A stretch of 64,000 nt of DNA from Ixodes scapularis (GCF_016920785.2 NW_024609846.1:108614831-108678830), one strand, 5' to 3'. Shown: positions 1 through 10,849, counted from the first letter of the stretch. Made by a program: numbers and translations. The notes: generated from the letters alone by a model not told the origin.

Positions 1-150
1 CTCCTCCTCCTCCCCCTCCTTCTCCTCCCCTCATTGTCCTCCTTTTTTCCCTCCTCCTCCGCTCCTCCTCCTCCCCCTGCTCCTCCGGGGGGAGGAGGAG
101 TGGTAGGAGGAGGGGGAGGGGGAGGAGGTCCTCGAAGGGGGAGGACCTCC
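1..150. repeat. CTCC/GGAG low-complexity tract
   Basis: The plus strand is almost wholly CTCCTCC followed by GGAGGAGG, so it can fold on itself. It leads directly into the CACGTGA array. A shorter tract of the same kind ends the related element near 40.4 kb, so it is probably part of that repeat family. I see no coding potential. Confidence 0.85.
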
Positions 151-420
151 CCGAGGTCACCTGACCTCGGGGAGGTCACGTGACCCCCCCGTCACGTGAC
201 CCCCCCCCCCGAGGTCACGTGACCAAACCTGAGGTTACGTGACCACACCTGAGGTCCCGTGACTCCCCCCCCCCGAGGGCACGTGACCCCCCCCTCCCGA
301 AGTCACGTGACCCCCGAGGTCACGTGACCCCTCAAGGTTATTTGACCCCCCTCCCCCTAGATCACGTGACCCCGCCGGGGGTCACGTGACTACCCGCAGG
401 TGACGTGACCCCCCTCAGTA
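150..420. repeat. CACGTGA palindromic array, copy 1
   Basis: About eight or nine copies of a TCACGTGACC core are separated by C-rich spacers with GAGG. CACGTG is a perfect palindrome and also the E-box core, but dense repetition in poly-C is better read as a satellite than as a regulatory site. A second array of about 19 copies lies at 39,900-40,380. Confidence 0.85.
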
Positions 421-479
421 CCCTTCCCTACTCCTCCCCAAGAGCTGCGCTCCAATTCGGCGTTACAGGGATTTGTAAA

Positions 480-828
480 CTGCTTTCATTTTTTCCGCTA
501 GATTTAGCGGGGAAATTTTTCCGCTAGAAAATTTTTTCGCTAGATTTAGCGGGGAAATGTTTTCGCTAGATTTAGCGGGGAAATTTTTCCGCTGGATTTA
601 GCGGGTAAATGTTTCCGCTAGATTTAGCGGGGAAATTATTCCGCTAGATTTAGCGAGGAAGTTTTTCCGCTAGATTTAGCGGGGAAATTATTCCGCGAGA
701 TGTAGTGGGGAAACTTTTCCGCTAGATTTAGCGGGGAATTTTTTCCGCTAGATTTAGCGGGGAAATTTTCCCACTAGATTTAGCGGAGAAATTTTTCCGC
801 TAAATTTAGCGGGGAAATTTACCCATAA
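480..828. repeat. 26-bp TTTAGCGG tandem array
   Basis: TTTAGCGG recurs about every 26 bp (for example 545, 571, 597, 623, 649, 675, 701, 727, 753, 779) for roughly 12 units. The unit contains two dyads, CCGCTAGATTTAGCGG and a GGGGAAA/TTTTTCC half, so each strand can form small hairpins. Some units carry single changes. Confidence 0.9.
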
Positions 829-913
829 TGCACCGCGCGGTTACGCCGACGGCGACGGCGACGGCGACGCCGACGCCGCTCAAGCCGGAAACGGGCGCCT
901 AGAGCTGCGCTCT

Positions 914-1650
914 AAAATGAATGCATGGTTCGCTAGCCAGCCACTGTCCCTGATGCCCGTTATGCATATAAAGTTATAAATTATTTCTACAGCATTAAAA
1001 GAAGGACGGTCACTGGACACATCCCTGCGTCACAAAGCAGTCCACCTGTAAGTTCTTAGGGTAGTATAAAGCTTGCAAGACTGAGCTTTTTTAAATTCCA
1101 GAACTCGTTCGTCTTGGGGTCACGGGAAGGGAAGGTGGCCCCGTTTACCAGAGTTGCGTTGGGGAGGGTAACGGCCTCAGGGGCGGAACCAAGCGTCGGG
1201 GCTGTGGCTCGCTGCTAGCATGGCCCCTAGGAAACAGGCCTGGAGTGGGAGTACTGAAGTATATCTTTTATATACAGTGAATATACAAGTGGCATGGTCG
1301 ACTGGTTAATCGGCTATCGGCAGTCAGCAGTTGGCAGTCGGCGACTTCGGGGTCTCTGAGCCCAAGTTATATAGCCCTCCGAGGGTGAGAAGGCCCTCTG
1401 AGAGAGAGGAGCCTTCCCCGGTGTTCGCGTGTTCACGAGGTGTCCGAAGTGCGGGTGCGGCCGATGCAATTTCCCCGTGTTCTTTCAGCAAGGGGCAGAT
1501 GATGTAATCCCTCGACGTTCTTGCCGCGCTCCAGTGGCTGATGTAACGAGTCAACGTCCTTGCTGAAACCCAACACCGACAGACCCGCACACACACAGGC
1601 ACGCACACGTACGCCAGTGTTTTTCCTTGCGAGGGCCCGCGATTCCAAAT
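914..1650. other. No supported gene
   Basis: Mixed-composition DNA with only short overlapping open frames on both strands and no recognisable domain, exon signal or repeat boundary. Confidence 0.5.
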
Positions 1651-1689
1651 GGTCTCGTGGCTTCAGGATGGCGTTCTTTTTGAGTTTAA

Positions 1690-1790
1690 AGCCCCCAGCG
1701 AAGGCCCTCGCAACACCAGGGAACCGGGAGCCGCAAATGGACCCGCGTCGAGCCGTATGCGGCTCGCGAGCCGCCGTTTGTCAGCCCCTG
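1690..1790 (-). mobile_element. hAT-like MITE end, copy 2
   Basis: Read on the minus strand from 1,790 this begins CAGGGGCTGACAAACGGCGG and continues with GGCTCGCGAGCCGCAT. That matches the ends of the complete hAT-like MITE at 55,647-56,027. The other end and the 8-bp target duplication were not found, so its true length is unknown. Confidence 0.5.
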
Positions 1791-2011
1791 GACTAGATAA
1801 AGGATGATATTGACTAGCCCAAGTAAAATTCGTAAAATGTATGCCATAGGGAGATATGCTGACGAGAAGCAAAGAAAAATATCAAGATTATGAAGGCTGA
1901 TATTCAACTGAATGCGAAATGGCGCCCAATTAAAGGGTGACAGAAAACTATCAACTCACTGCCTTCGGACTTCCATAAAAGTTTGGCGAACTCCTGCATT
2001 CAAGCTAGCCA

Positions 2012-2230
2012 TTACCGGATTACGATATCACGTAAAAATCGGGGAAACAAATCGCCACGGCAAAATATAATTTGCAGTAACCTAAAAGTAAGGCACGAAT
2101 CTGATCTAGTGTCTTCCTCAACCCCGTCTTTATTACAAAAACTGACAGGGAGCCTGCACGTGCTACTGATCCTTGAGGGACCTCGACACCCATCGTAGGT
2201 GAATGGTTCGTAATTCAAATAAATAAAGCG
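2012..2230 (-). pseudogene. LINE reverse-transcriptase relic
   Basis: One minus-strand frame near 2,180-2,110 reads VPQGSV followed by a stretch resembling LFSVFINDL, the RT palm region just before the catalytic motif of LINEs. Frames shift around it and no catalytic FADD is visible. It is a short, heavily decayed fragment and could be a chance match. Confidence 0.3.
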
Positions 2231-2519
2231 TCGGGAAAACACCTGACAAGTCCTGAGCAAGTACCTCAATGAAAGTATATTCTTACGGATGCGTTCTAGA
2301 GAATATATTTTAATTGGGGCTATATTTGTCGAGTCGTGCTAGCATTCTTAATTTTTATGCAACAGAAGTCACTGAGGGCTACCACATTCCTCACCTTATA
2401 TTCGTTCCCCACAAAATTATGCGTCAAATGCACAACTTAAGATGCGATCGTTCACAACCATTTAGCAGACATTAAACCGCAGTTTCGAGGCGCGAAGAAC
2501 CTTTGTTTTTATCAATATC

Positions 2520-3080
2520 TCGCGTACTTTGGAGGGGGCGGATTGGGTGTTTATGCCACACGGTGTCAATTTGCCCGCTAAATTTAGAGAGAAAACCAAA
2601 TTGGTGTGAAGGCCATGTGCCGTGAATTTCTCTGCTAAATTTAGTTAGAAAATTGTATTGATGTGTCAAGTGCCGTCACGCCACGTAACGTCAAGTTGCT
2701 TGCTAGATTTAGCGGAGACACTGTCGGTATTTAGGTCAAGTGACATCAATTTCCCAGCCAAATTTAGAGGGAGAACTGAATTGGTGTACATTACGTGAAT
2801 CATCCCGCAAACTTTTGCGGGAAAACTGAATCGGTGTATGGATAGCGTGACATCAGGTCGAAATCGATTGTCCCCTCAATTCAGAGGGGAAAGATAATTG
2901 GTGTATACGTCACGTGACGTGAGGTCACGTGACATCAATATCCCCGCCGACACTGACCGAGAAACTCGATTGGTGAACAGACCACGTGACATGAGGTCAC
3001 GTGACGTAAATGGACGTCACGTGACTTAAGCTCCAATTTAGCTTCCCCGTTAAATTTAGCGGGAAATTCACTGATGGACG
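2520..3080. repeat. Degenerate mixed array: CTAAATTTAG plus CACGTGA
   Basis: Palindromic CTAAATTTAG/TAGCGG motifs recur at irregular spacings of about 50-70 bp (near 2,580, 2,635, 2,703, 2,757, 2,874, 3,050). They alternate with TTGGTGT and with TCACGTGAC copies that cluster at 2,910-3,030. The two satellites of the first kilobase are therefore interleaved here in decayed form, perhaps an ancestral compound unit. Confidence 0.65.
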
Positions 3081-4640
3081 GAGTGACACAAGAAAAATTT
3101 TGAGATTGGAGGTTCGGTTAAATATTTCACTCTTTAAAACACACTTCACCTCTCTGCTCATTCAGTGCTCTATGATCTACACTATATTGCTATCAGGAAT
3201 AATCAGTGGACGTATCTTTCAAGCAATTCAGTTATCCATGCAAACACGGCTAGCTGATTTTTAGAAACTTGAGAACTTGAACAGGAAATTTTCTTATTTC
3301 AGACTAAATTCAAATGTTTTTTTCTAACCGCCTCTAGTAGAGTGGTCCTTTCTCCAGATATTGTAATATCATTATGTTGACAACGTTTGTGGATTTTGCG
3401 TACTGACTAAAGGAAATTTCGAATAATATTTTTGTATTTGAAAGAAATATTGTGAAAGGAAGTGATATCCAGGTTAGATTACGCTCTTTTGAACTTGTGC
3501 CCATTTTCCAACATGAGTTTTTGGTTTCTCAATTTAAGAATGAGCAAAGGCACACAAGTGACGAACCACGTTCAGGACTTTAAAAAACGGCTACCACGCA
3601 AAGAAATTGCAAACAAAATTCATAACATGTTTTAGGAACTCGCCGAATATAAGTGCGTAAATTTATGGAACCTGTGGGGGAGCGTTTGTAACCGAGTAGT
3701 TTTTATTTAAGCTTCCGTGTTTTCGGCGTACACCGATAAATACGAAAATTTACCCCCGGAGGCGGTTTTCGCCGAATCGGTGAAAACCTAAAAAAAAACA
3801 AAAAAAAAAAAACGCAATAATGAACGATCCTTGAAGGGGAAAAAAAACAAAAAAAAAAAGAAACCTGCTTTTCGGGGAAAACTTTACCTTCATTTTTTTT
3901 TTTCTTATTGACCCGGGACAAAGCCGCACTGCACAATTAAACCTCATTTCTTTCCCCATTCTCTTCTCTTATCATTAAAAGCGCTACTGAAGAAAATATT
4001 TTAATTTATGATTTATAGATTGTGTTATTTCCTTCAGTAATTAGACAGTCGCTTCACAACACAAGGCCGATAAACACCTATTTTTCTCCGACATTGAAAT
4101 TAGACACCAAAAGACACCGACTCAAAGGAAATATAAAATAGCGTTGCGTTCCCGGCGGGACCGCCAGAGGTTTTTACCAGAGGTGTTGATCTGAAGTGTA
4201 TGAACACCGGGAAAACCGAGAGGCCATAAGTTGGAAAAGAAGAAGGAACTCGGGCACGAGAAAAACGATGTGCCCGAGCAAAGAAGGAACGACCACATCC
4301 ACGAGCTAGATAGCTAATCAGCGCCAGTTTCAGGTTCAGACTCTTCTGATTAATTAAAATATTTTAGTTATCTTTCTCGGCTGTTTTGTACAGTACTTTA
4401 CTCGTACGCGGGGTGAACAGCCACAAAGTTTTAATATAAACACCGATAAATGACCCCCGAATTTGAAGAAAATTAAATACCGAACACACAGAACCCTATT
4501 TATAGTTTACATATTCAGACAAAAGTCCTTTATGCAATGTTGGTGTCGTATCTCCTCAATCCGGAGCAAAATAGCTGCATTTAACATTTTCGCTGGATGG
4601 GCAAAGATGTGCAGAACTGAAGTTCAAAATCATTCGGTTA
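3081..4640. other. AT-rich stretch, no gene seen
   Basis: AT-rich DNA with poly-A tracts at about 3,790-3,910 that create false lysine- or phenylalanine-rich frames. I see no domain, exon or clear repeat boundary. Confidence 0.5.
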
Positions 4641-4777
4641 CACCATAATCGCTTGAATTGGCTTCCTCGTACTTCCACCTGGCCTGAGACTCCATAACAT
4701 TTCTGGCTGGAGAAAAATATTGGCCGAATAAAAGAGGCCATCGAGGCTGTCAACTGTATTTTGGTGACCTAGAAGAA
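4640..4777 (-). pseudogene. Candidate decayed M13 exon
   Basis: On the minus strand a good acceptor (CTTCCTTCTAG) ends at 4,778. It is followed by codons that continue the phase of the 52-nt M13 exon upstream and give SSPKYS, then an in-frame TGA. Farther on, LFGQYFSPA aligns loosely where M13 enzymes have the zinc-binding V-I-G-H-E-x-x-H segment, with none of the zinc ligands kept. At least one frame change is needed to read it through. If real, this copy is a pseudo-exon or belongs to a non-catalytic M13 protein. The match is weak and may be coincidence. Confidence 0.3.
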
Positions 4778-5226
4778 AGTCATTTCTCAGAGAGAATGGA
4801 GAAACGGGTGAAATATTGGGCCAGGTGTAATGAGCTTCGAGGGACATAGGATGAAAAATAAAGCATGAATGAAAGAAGATATAGTTTGTTTTCATACTAA
4901 TTTTGGATACTCCTTAATGTACGCTCAAATTGTTTCCATGCATCCTTGATTTTTTTAAATTTCTGCTATTGTCTGCGGTGTTCTGTGTATTCGGTACTCA
5001 TTGCACTGCAGTGCGCATAAGGCAATCAAGTAGTGAGGAAAGTACAAGCAAAATAGTGTCACCTCCCCTAAACGTGTCAAACACAATATTTATTTTGCCA
5101 ATCCCAAATAGTTATCTTTCAATTGTAAATGACATTTACTACATTGCTAATGCCGTGGCCAACGCATTCTCGTATTATAGGAAATCACTTTGAGAACACG
5201 CTCAATTGAAATTGAAAGCCACTTAC

Positions 5227-5278
5227 GAAGGCACATCGTCTTGAACAAATGGCGGCATCAGTATTCCACCAATGAAGG
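5227..5278 (-). CDS. M13 peptidase-like 52-nt internal exon
   Basis: The minus strand shows an acceptor (CCCCTATATTTCAG) and a donor (GTAAGTGG) bounding 52 nt that translate FIGGILMPPFVQDDVPS. This fits the M13 (neprilysin/ECE) signature x-A-G-I-L-Q-P-P-F-F shortly before the N-Y-G strand and the zinc site. The exon starts with two bases of a split codon and ends with two bases of the next. It lies 3' of the 12,762-12,992 exon in the same transcript. An exon of roughly 60 codons is expected between them and was not located. No Zn-binding exon is seen within the window, so catalytic competence cannot be judged. Confidence 0.65.
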
Positions 5279-5289
5279 CTGAAATATAG

Positions 5290-6300
5290 GGGGAATGTTT
5301 GACCTCAGTATTGAACAATAGCAACCAATGAAGCACTGAGCAAATAGTGTTCGTTAAAATTCTCACAAATACTAAAGTAAAACCATATTTCGAAAGTATG
5401 AATGCAATTGATCTGTAGCGAATTTAGGAAATTAATGCAAAAGGATCTGTAGTTAATTTAGGAGATAGTCATCAAAGGTATTAAGAAAGTTTATGCAATT
5501 AGTACATGAATTACGAGGTGTCTAGAACTCTCCGCCATGAATGTTTTCTTGTTGTTCTGGTTTCAGTCTTGTTTCATAAAAAAACGTTCCTTTCAGGTTG
5601 AGCCCCGAACGAAGAAATATTGGCCCATAACGGTTCGTGCTCACGTGCAGTAAAAGAAAAAAAAGGAAATCACTCTTAAAATTTTTAGAACAAAAATAAG
5701 CGCGTATTTCTATGTAAACGTAGGTCGCTAGGTAGCTTTAGCAAGTGCTCTGTTATTACAAAATGTTAAATTGAAGAATACGGGTGAAAAACACCGCGAG
5801 GAAGAATGACTCAAGGAGCCGAGGATGATCTCAGAGAAAGCACGTCATTAAGTGTACTTGGTGAAATGGGATACCTACGTTCAGATGAAGTAAATTTCAG
5901 CGCCGAGAACGCCTGCTCCACACTGACCTGTGTGGCTGGTACTCAAGGACTACATGCACTCAAGTTTACTGTTACGGTTGGCGTTTCATTTGTTCTTCCC
6001 CAAATTTCAATACATTCGGGCTCCTCCGAAGTCGTCGCACCTTATCCAGCACTTCCAGCAAGCATGCCATGTCCAGTCGCCTACCTCACTTGTCGAATGA
6101 GGCTGAGGGCCACCCTCATTCTTGTTTTCCTTGATAAAGGCTTCGAGAGCCTATTAGTTTTTTTGTTTTGTTTTTTACTGATTAAGGAAAAAAATAAAAC
6201 ACAGAGAGCTATTCTGGTGCCTCTGGCGGCTGTCACCCAACGAGGACTGTCACCTTTCTCGCTGGGTGGAGCGAATACCGAAGTACCTTACCTATTCCTT
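5290..6300. other. No supported gene
   Basis: AT-rich intronic DNA. A 211-codon open frame at 5,806-6,441 has no domain I recognise, and its last third is formed by an inverted repeat, so I do not treat it as a gene. Confidence 0.5.
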
Positions 6301-6305
6301 AGGAT

Positions 6306-6587
6306 AAAGTACTACGTAGACTCTAACCAATTTCTTAAATGTGCCCGAAGTTTCGAAGCCAGCTCGGCTCCTTGTTCACGAGTGACTGTATATGGGCCCA
6401 AAGGTAGCAACCTGTCGTCGTTTTCTTCTCCTGCCTCTTAGCTTTGTTTTCTTCTTCTGTTTCTGTGTTGCTACTCAAAGGTAGCAACCCTTTGGGCCAA
6501 TATCCAGTCACCCGTGAACAAGGTGCCGAGCTGGCTTCGAAACGTCGAAAACATTGAAGAAACAGGTTAGAGTCTACGTAGTACTTT
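6306..6587. repeat. Inverted repeat with ~97-bp arms
   Basis: The left arm (6,306-6,402) begins AAAGTACTACGTAGACTCTA and the right arm (6,491-6,587) ends with its complement. Both contain the complement pair around TTCGAAGCCAGCTCGGC and GTTCACG. About a dozen mismatches separate them. Near the loop, GGTAGCAACC occurs twice as a direct repeat. It looks like a fold-back element or head-to-head retroelement ends. Confidence 0.75.
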
Positions 6588-6599
6588 TTCCTATTACTT

Positions 6600-7470
6600 A
6601 CCTAACAAGATGGAGTTCCGCCGAAATGTTTACATTTAAATACATATTCCTTAAACCAAAGAAAACGCTTAGAAATTTTTGGTGTGACTCCGGAACAAAA
6701 GAATAATAAATATTTCGATTAAATTTTAGTGTCGTTCAAAAATATTTTGCTCTTTGTTTTTTTTGTTTTTTTTTTGTTCCAATATACTGTTATTAATATA
6801 AAACAACACATAAGAAAATTTAGAACATAATTTATTACCTCTTTTTATTTGAAAACGTTTGAAGCAAAAGTGAAATGAACATTTGAAGGTTAAATGTAAA
6901 CGAATTACAAATAATGGTTCAGCGCAAAACTTGCATTTAACATTTGAAAGGAAAGCGGCAGTCTCCAGTATTACAAATTATTGTTGGAGTGGATATTTTC
7001 TTAATTAAATTACACTTTTTTGTTTATTGAGCAAAAATAACATAATAAATATACATTACAACTTACAGAGCCAAAGTTAATTGCGTTTATCAATGGATAG
7101 TGTTTAAGGGAACTGCATTCTCTCAGGTGCCTATTGTGAAAAGAATCCCCCTTTTGTTTTTGCAAAATATTTCCGGTATTTGAACGGCCTCTCGGGGCTT
7201 AGCTTACTCTTTCTTCTTAGTCACAAGTGACCATGTAACCTAATTGGATACATTGTATGAACAAGAGGTTAAGATCCCTTATAATAGAAATATTTTAATA
7301 ATAAAATGAATCTAATCGATTAAGTGTAACGTTTATCACTTCTTGAACATCGAAAACGCGCTGATCAAGAAACGTTTAACTGTAGTCCCGGGCAGTGAAT
7401 CAACCAAAGAGACTCCCGGAGACTCCTGGTGTCAATCACCTAGAACCAGTAATTTGCTTTGCCGGTCGAG
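6600..7470. other. AT-rich stretch, no gene seen
   Basis: Very AT-rich with poly-T runs and no coding or repeat structure that I can support. Confidence 0.5.
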
Positions 7471-7479
7471 TTTGTCAGA

Positions 7480-9090
7480 AAATCCTTCAAGTGATTAAAA
7501 CCACTCGTGATATGGCACCCACACTAATAAAAAAAAATTTGTCACCTGTATATATTTTTATGCAGAGAAAACTATCAAAATTAAAATCCCTTGGACTACA
7601 TCAGAATATTAATGACTGGATTCAATCTTAATATACTAAACCTTGGGGATCTTCAGACTTTTGACTAAGGGAAAAGATTAGGCATTTGCCGCAGTCTGGA
7701 GGACGGGAATAAAAAGAGTGATTATAAACAAGAAGATATCTAGAATAATAAACCTAGCAAAGAATTTTAACACAAAAGAGAATGCTGAAAGAAGAATAAA
7801 AAAAACTAAGTTGGCTGAATACATTTATTTTAGTTTGAAATTTAATCTTTAGTTAATTATGAAATTACACAACAATTGTGACCACGAAAACTCGCCAAGC
7901 ATAAACCAAAAAGCGTTTAAACTACGGCAGATTCGCGCAGTGCAAAATACTGATGAGAATGATAAAACTATTGCTGACACGGAGTACATAAAGACGCAAA
8001 GGAGTTTTTACTTAGTTTCAAAATTGAAACACGAAGCCTGGGACTAAGAATGGTGATACTGATGATAAAAATTTTCAGTCATGGCGAAAGAACCCCGTTA
8101 AGATGCAGTTACTTTCACGTCAGACGTTTTTTGGACAATTTTATTACCTGCTCAACACTGAGCCCTCCGTAACAACTAACATAACTAAATCGGTATCTTG
8201 ACCACCAAGAATAGTGCTACACGTGGAATATAAAAATCAGTTTTGTGAAGTTTGTATGGGCCCATATTACTAAAAAACAGAGTTCCCTTTTATTCCAATA
8301 TTATCATAGTGATAAAGCACTGAGAATAGTGTAAAGCTTCAAGCATCTCGGAGTTACCTTCGGAAAAGATTGGACGTGGAGTGAACACAGTGATACCTCC
8401 TGCTTAAGGGCATATCGGAAACTATACTTCCTAATAGACAAATTAAAACATGCAACCAGATAAGTTAAAACTGGCTCGTATGAAACATACATAAAACCAA
8501 TCTTAAAATATAGTTGTGATATCTGGTATCCTTAACCAAAATATTGATGGATTGATAAAAAGGTACTAAGACAAGGTTCTGGCTTTGTTCACTCCAACTA
8601 CACGAGGATGACATCTTCAACAGAAATGCTCCACCCGAGCAATCTACAATCATTTCAGACAAGGAAAGGAAGCCCAGCGCTTAAAATGATTTTTTTTTAA
8701 ATTATTAACAACAAGTTTAATTTTACCCCAAATACATATATTGACCCTGCAGATAAGAAGTGCCAGGCAGATTACACCAATCCAAAACAATCCAAACGTC
8801 CTACAGTCGAACCGACATTTTCAAGCAATACTATTTTTTTATAACATCGAATATAGCCAGGAGCCGACTGCCGAGCGAAATCGTGTATGTAGAAAGGGCA
8901 CCACCCTTTAAACATTAATCACTCAGCTGTTAACCTGTTAGAGTCACAAACTTGTACTGGGTACGTATTAATATGTGTTGTCAACCGCGCTCTGCATTGA
9001 TGTGTGTATATTTGTAAGGAATACCCTCCCTGCAATGTCTTTCAAGAAAGAGTTGATAGTATTTTCAAGTAAATAAATAAAAACAAAATA
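7480..9090 (+). pseudogene. Decayed CR1/Jockey-like LINE fragment
   Basis: Near 7,560-7,630 the plus strand reads KLSKLKSLGLHQNINDWIQS, which resembles the LINE RT segment L-x-K-L-x-x-x-G-I-x-x-x-x-x-x-W-I. At 8,330-8,720 it reads FKHLGVTFGKDWTWSEH, then AYRKLYFLIDKLKHAT and ILKYSCDIWYP-like segments typical of the RT thumb region, each interrupted by stops. The copy ends near 9,085 in CAAGTAAATAAATAAAAAC after AATACCCTCCCTGCAATGTC, a typical CR1-type 3' end. It is dead and 5' truncated; the piece between 7.65 and 8.3 kb is unclear. Confidence 0.6.
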
Positions 9091-9670
9091 TCGAGCTACT
9101 CTAAGCTGCTCCTGCATAATTTCAGTCTCCTTTCGATTGGTTTTCTAGGCAAACCCACAGCGCAAACAATATATACATTAATTTGAGAGATGCCTTAACA
9201 TGTTTCGCGATCATGTAACATGTAACAACGTGATCTAGTGTACCGTGATGACTGTTTTAAGCCTAGGGAAGGAAAAGGGAAAATTCAAAGTGGATCCCTA
9301 CTGCTCTGGAATTAGTTTTTTTTCGGGTACTTACTGATGTCATAAGTGATTGGATAGTAAAACGCATCTGCCACTGCCGCACGTGTGTACCACCTGGACA
9401 GTTTCATAAAAGAATTGTAACTCTCTGCAAGAGTGATACCAATATGAATAAAATAAATCAAAGAAAACAAGAATTGACAATACTCACGCATCTTCTTTCC
9501 TATATGGTTTTCGTAAACTTAAAAGTAGTTGAATGTCGCTATTTAGAATCAGGCCGCGGAGAACATTCAGAAACGAATCGTTCAAGAAAACAGGAGGCAC
9601 CTATAAAACAAAGCAAAAGACATATTCATAGTTTGCATGTCTCGAGTTTTTTCCCCCTTAAAACATAAAC

Positions 9671-10071
9671 CATGTATTTTGGACTTTAGACGACGGACTA
9701 TAGCTTATTAAGGTGAAATGTTACGCTGTGCGGACCATCATATAGGTACGGACTATGCCAAGATTTATTTCTTCTTGAACGTTCTTTATGACGATGCTTG
9801 ACGGTTTTTGTGAATGAAAGAATAGTTTAATGATGATTTGTGTAAGATGGCAGATTCGTCGTGAGCTCTTAAAGGTGGCATTTGTAAAAATGTACAGTAT
9901 ATGAATTTTTTTTGCCCGTTTACTGGACATTAGGTGCGAAGAGTGAACCGATTTCGAACTATGCAGCAGGTGCGGACAATCTAAGAAAGAGCATTTTGTT
10001 TTGTTTTGAACAAGAATTTGCCAATAACGAACTATGCACTGAGAGCGGACTAAAGTTCGAAAAATACGGTA
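9671..10071. mobile_element. pogo/Tigger-like MITE
   Basis: The left end has GTATTTTGGACTTTAGACG and the right end, read in reverse complement, CCGTATTTTTCGAACTTTAG. This imperfect terminal inverted pair resembles pogo/Tigger-family ends. Length is about 400 bp with no transposase. A 172-codon minus-strand frame crossing it is unrelated to any family I know. Confidence 0.4.
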
Positions 10072-10254
10072 CTCAGATAGAGCATATCTAAAGGTAATGA
10101 CGTAAAATTCACTTTTCCCTCGAGTTAAGCACTCATTTATTTGAACTGTATTTAATAAGTATTCGTGGTTGTTGATGAACACCCTGTATATACGGCCAGC
10201 CGTATATAGACGACGGTGCTTCGTTTTGAACTCGAACATATATTTGTATCAAAA

Positions 10255-10345
10255 TGGGGTGAGGGTTAGGCAAGTGCCGTCTTCGCCCAGCTTTTATCAA
10301 GCAGCACGGAAACTAGATGAGGAAATAATCACCAAAATAAGTACG
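10255..10345 (+). repeat. Dispersed repeat: GGCAAGTGCCGTCTTC segment
   Basis: A segment containing GGCAAGTGCCGTCTTC and then ACTAGATGAGGAAATAATC is related to the reverse complement of 12,480-12,560 (GACAAGTGCCCTCTTC, then TAGGTGAGGAGATAGTC). The two are diverged copies of one interspersed repeat about 90 bp or longer; both ends are undefined. Confidence 0.5.
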
Positions 10346-10413
10346 CTCATTGGCAATTTTTTTAATATATATATTTTTTAATATTGGTTTTAGGTGTTAT
10401 GTTTGGATTGCAG

Positions 10414-10838
10414 TATTGACGGTAATTATTATTGCAGGACAGAGTGATGGACAAGTATAGCAATACTGCAAAGGTTTTTTAGATAATACTTTATCAATAT
10501 TCACGTTTTTATCCAAACCTAAAAATTGCCCGCAAAAACAGTAACACAAGCTGTGTGGACACTGTCGCTTGGAAGAGTGACGTAGTCGTTTCAGTCAAGT
10601 TCTCACTATCTCGGTAGCGTTTTTCGGTCGGTGCGCCGACGAAACCTGTGTCGACGTGACTAGAACGACCACGTCACTCTACTTAGCCTTAATGTAGGCA
10701 GGTATAATGCCCATTTTGCGGGCAATATTGAATTAGGGCTAAATACGTAAAAATTATCAAATAATATCTTATTGAAAAGTATTCCACCTTCGGATTTTTT
10801 CATTGGTCTTGTATTTAATAGTAATTGCCGTCAATAGT
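10414..10838. mobile_element. Fold-back MITE with ~200-bp arms
   Basis: The left end TATTGACGGTAATTATTATT matches the complement of the right end AATAGTAATTGCCGTCAATA. Moving inward, ATTGCCCGCAAAA (near 10,526) pairs with TTTTGCGGGCAAT (near 10,720), and AGAGTGACGTAGTCGTT with AACGACCACGTCACTCT (10,664-10,680). Almost the whole 425 bp is therefore one imperfect palindrome. TA flanks both ends (TA-TTGACGG and CCGTCAA-TA), compatible with a Tc1/mariner-type target. There is no ORF. Confidence 0.7.
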
Positions 10839-10849
10839 AGGTATACGAA

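Larger units (their letters stand above)
1..913. mobile_element. Composite palindromic-satellite element (partial)
   Basis: The stretch contains the CACGTGA array, then AGAGCTGCGCTC at 441-452 followed by CAATTCGGCGTTACAGGG, then a 26-bp array, then a GC-rich CGACGG tract ending at a second AGAGCTGCGCTCT (901-913). The same blocks recur at 39,825-40,497: the AGAGCTGCGCTC-CAATTCGG block is in the same orientation and the CGACGG block is inverted. I see no transposase or other ORF. It is probably a non-autonomous repeat that captured satellites; the superfamily is unknown and the left end lies outside the window. Confidence 0.5.

Noticed and set aside
150..420. Clustered E-box promoter
   Set aside because: No gene starts nearby, and the motif is embedded in poly-C tandem repeats that recur elsewhere; listed as a satellite instead.
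480..828. CRISPR-like regularly spaced repeats
   Set aside because: Units are directly adjacent with no unique spacers, in a eukaryotic context; it is a tandem satellite.
4930..5193. Possible secreted peptide (hydrophobic stretch KFLLLSAVFCVFG)
   Set aside because: No in-frame ATG before the hydrophobic part, no downstream exon, and hydrophobicity is common in T-rich DNA.
5806..6441. 211-codon plus-strand open frame
   Set aside because: The C-terminal third is one arm of an inverted repeat and the rest has no recognisable domain.
9721..10239. 172-codon minus-strand open frame
   Set aside because: It crosses a MITE boundary and has no family match.
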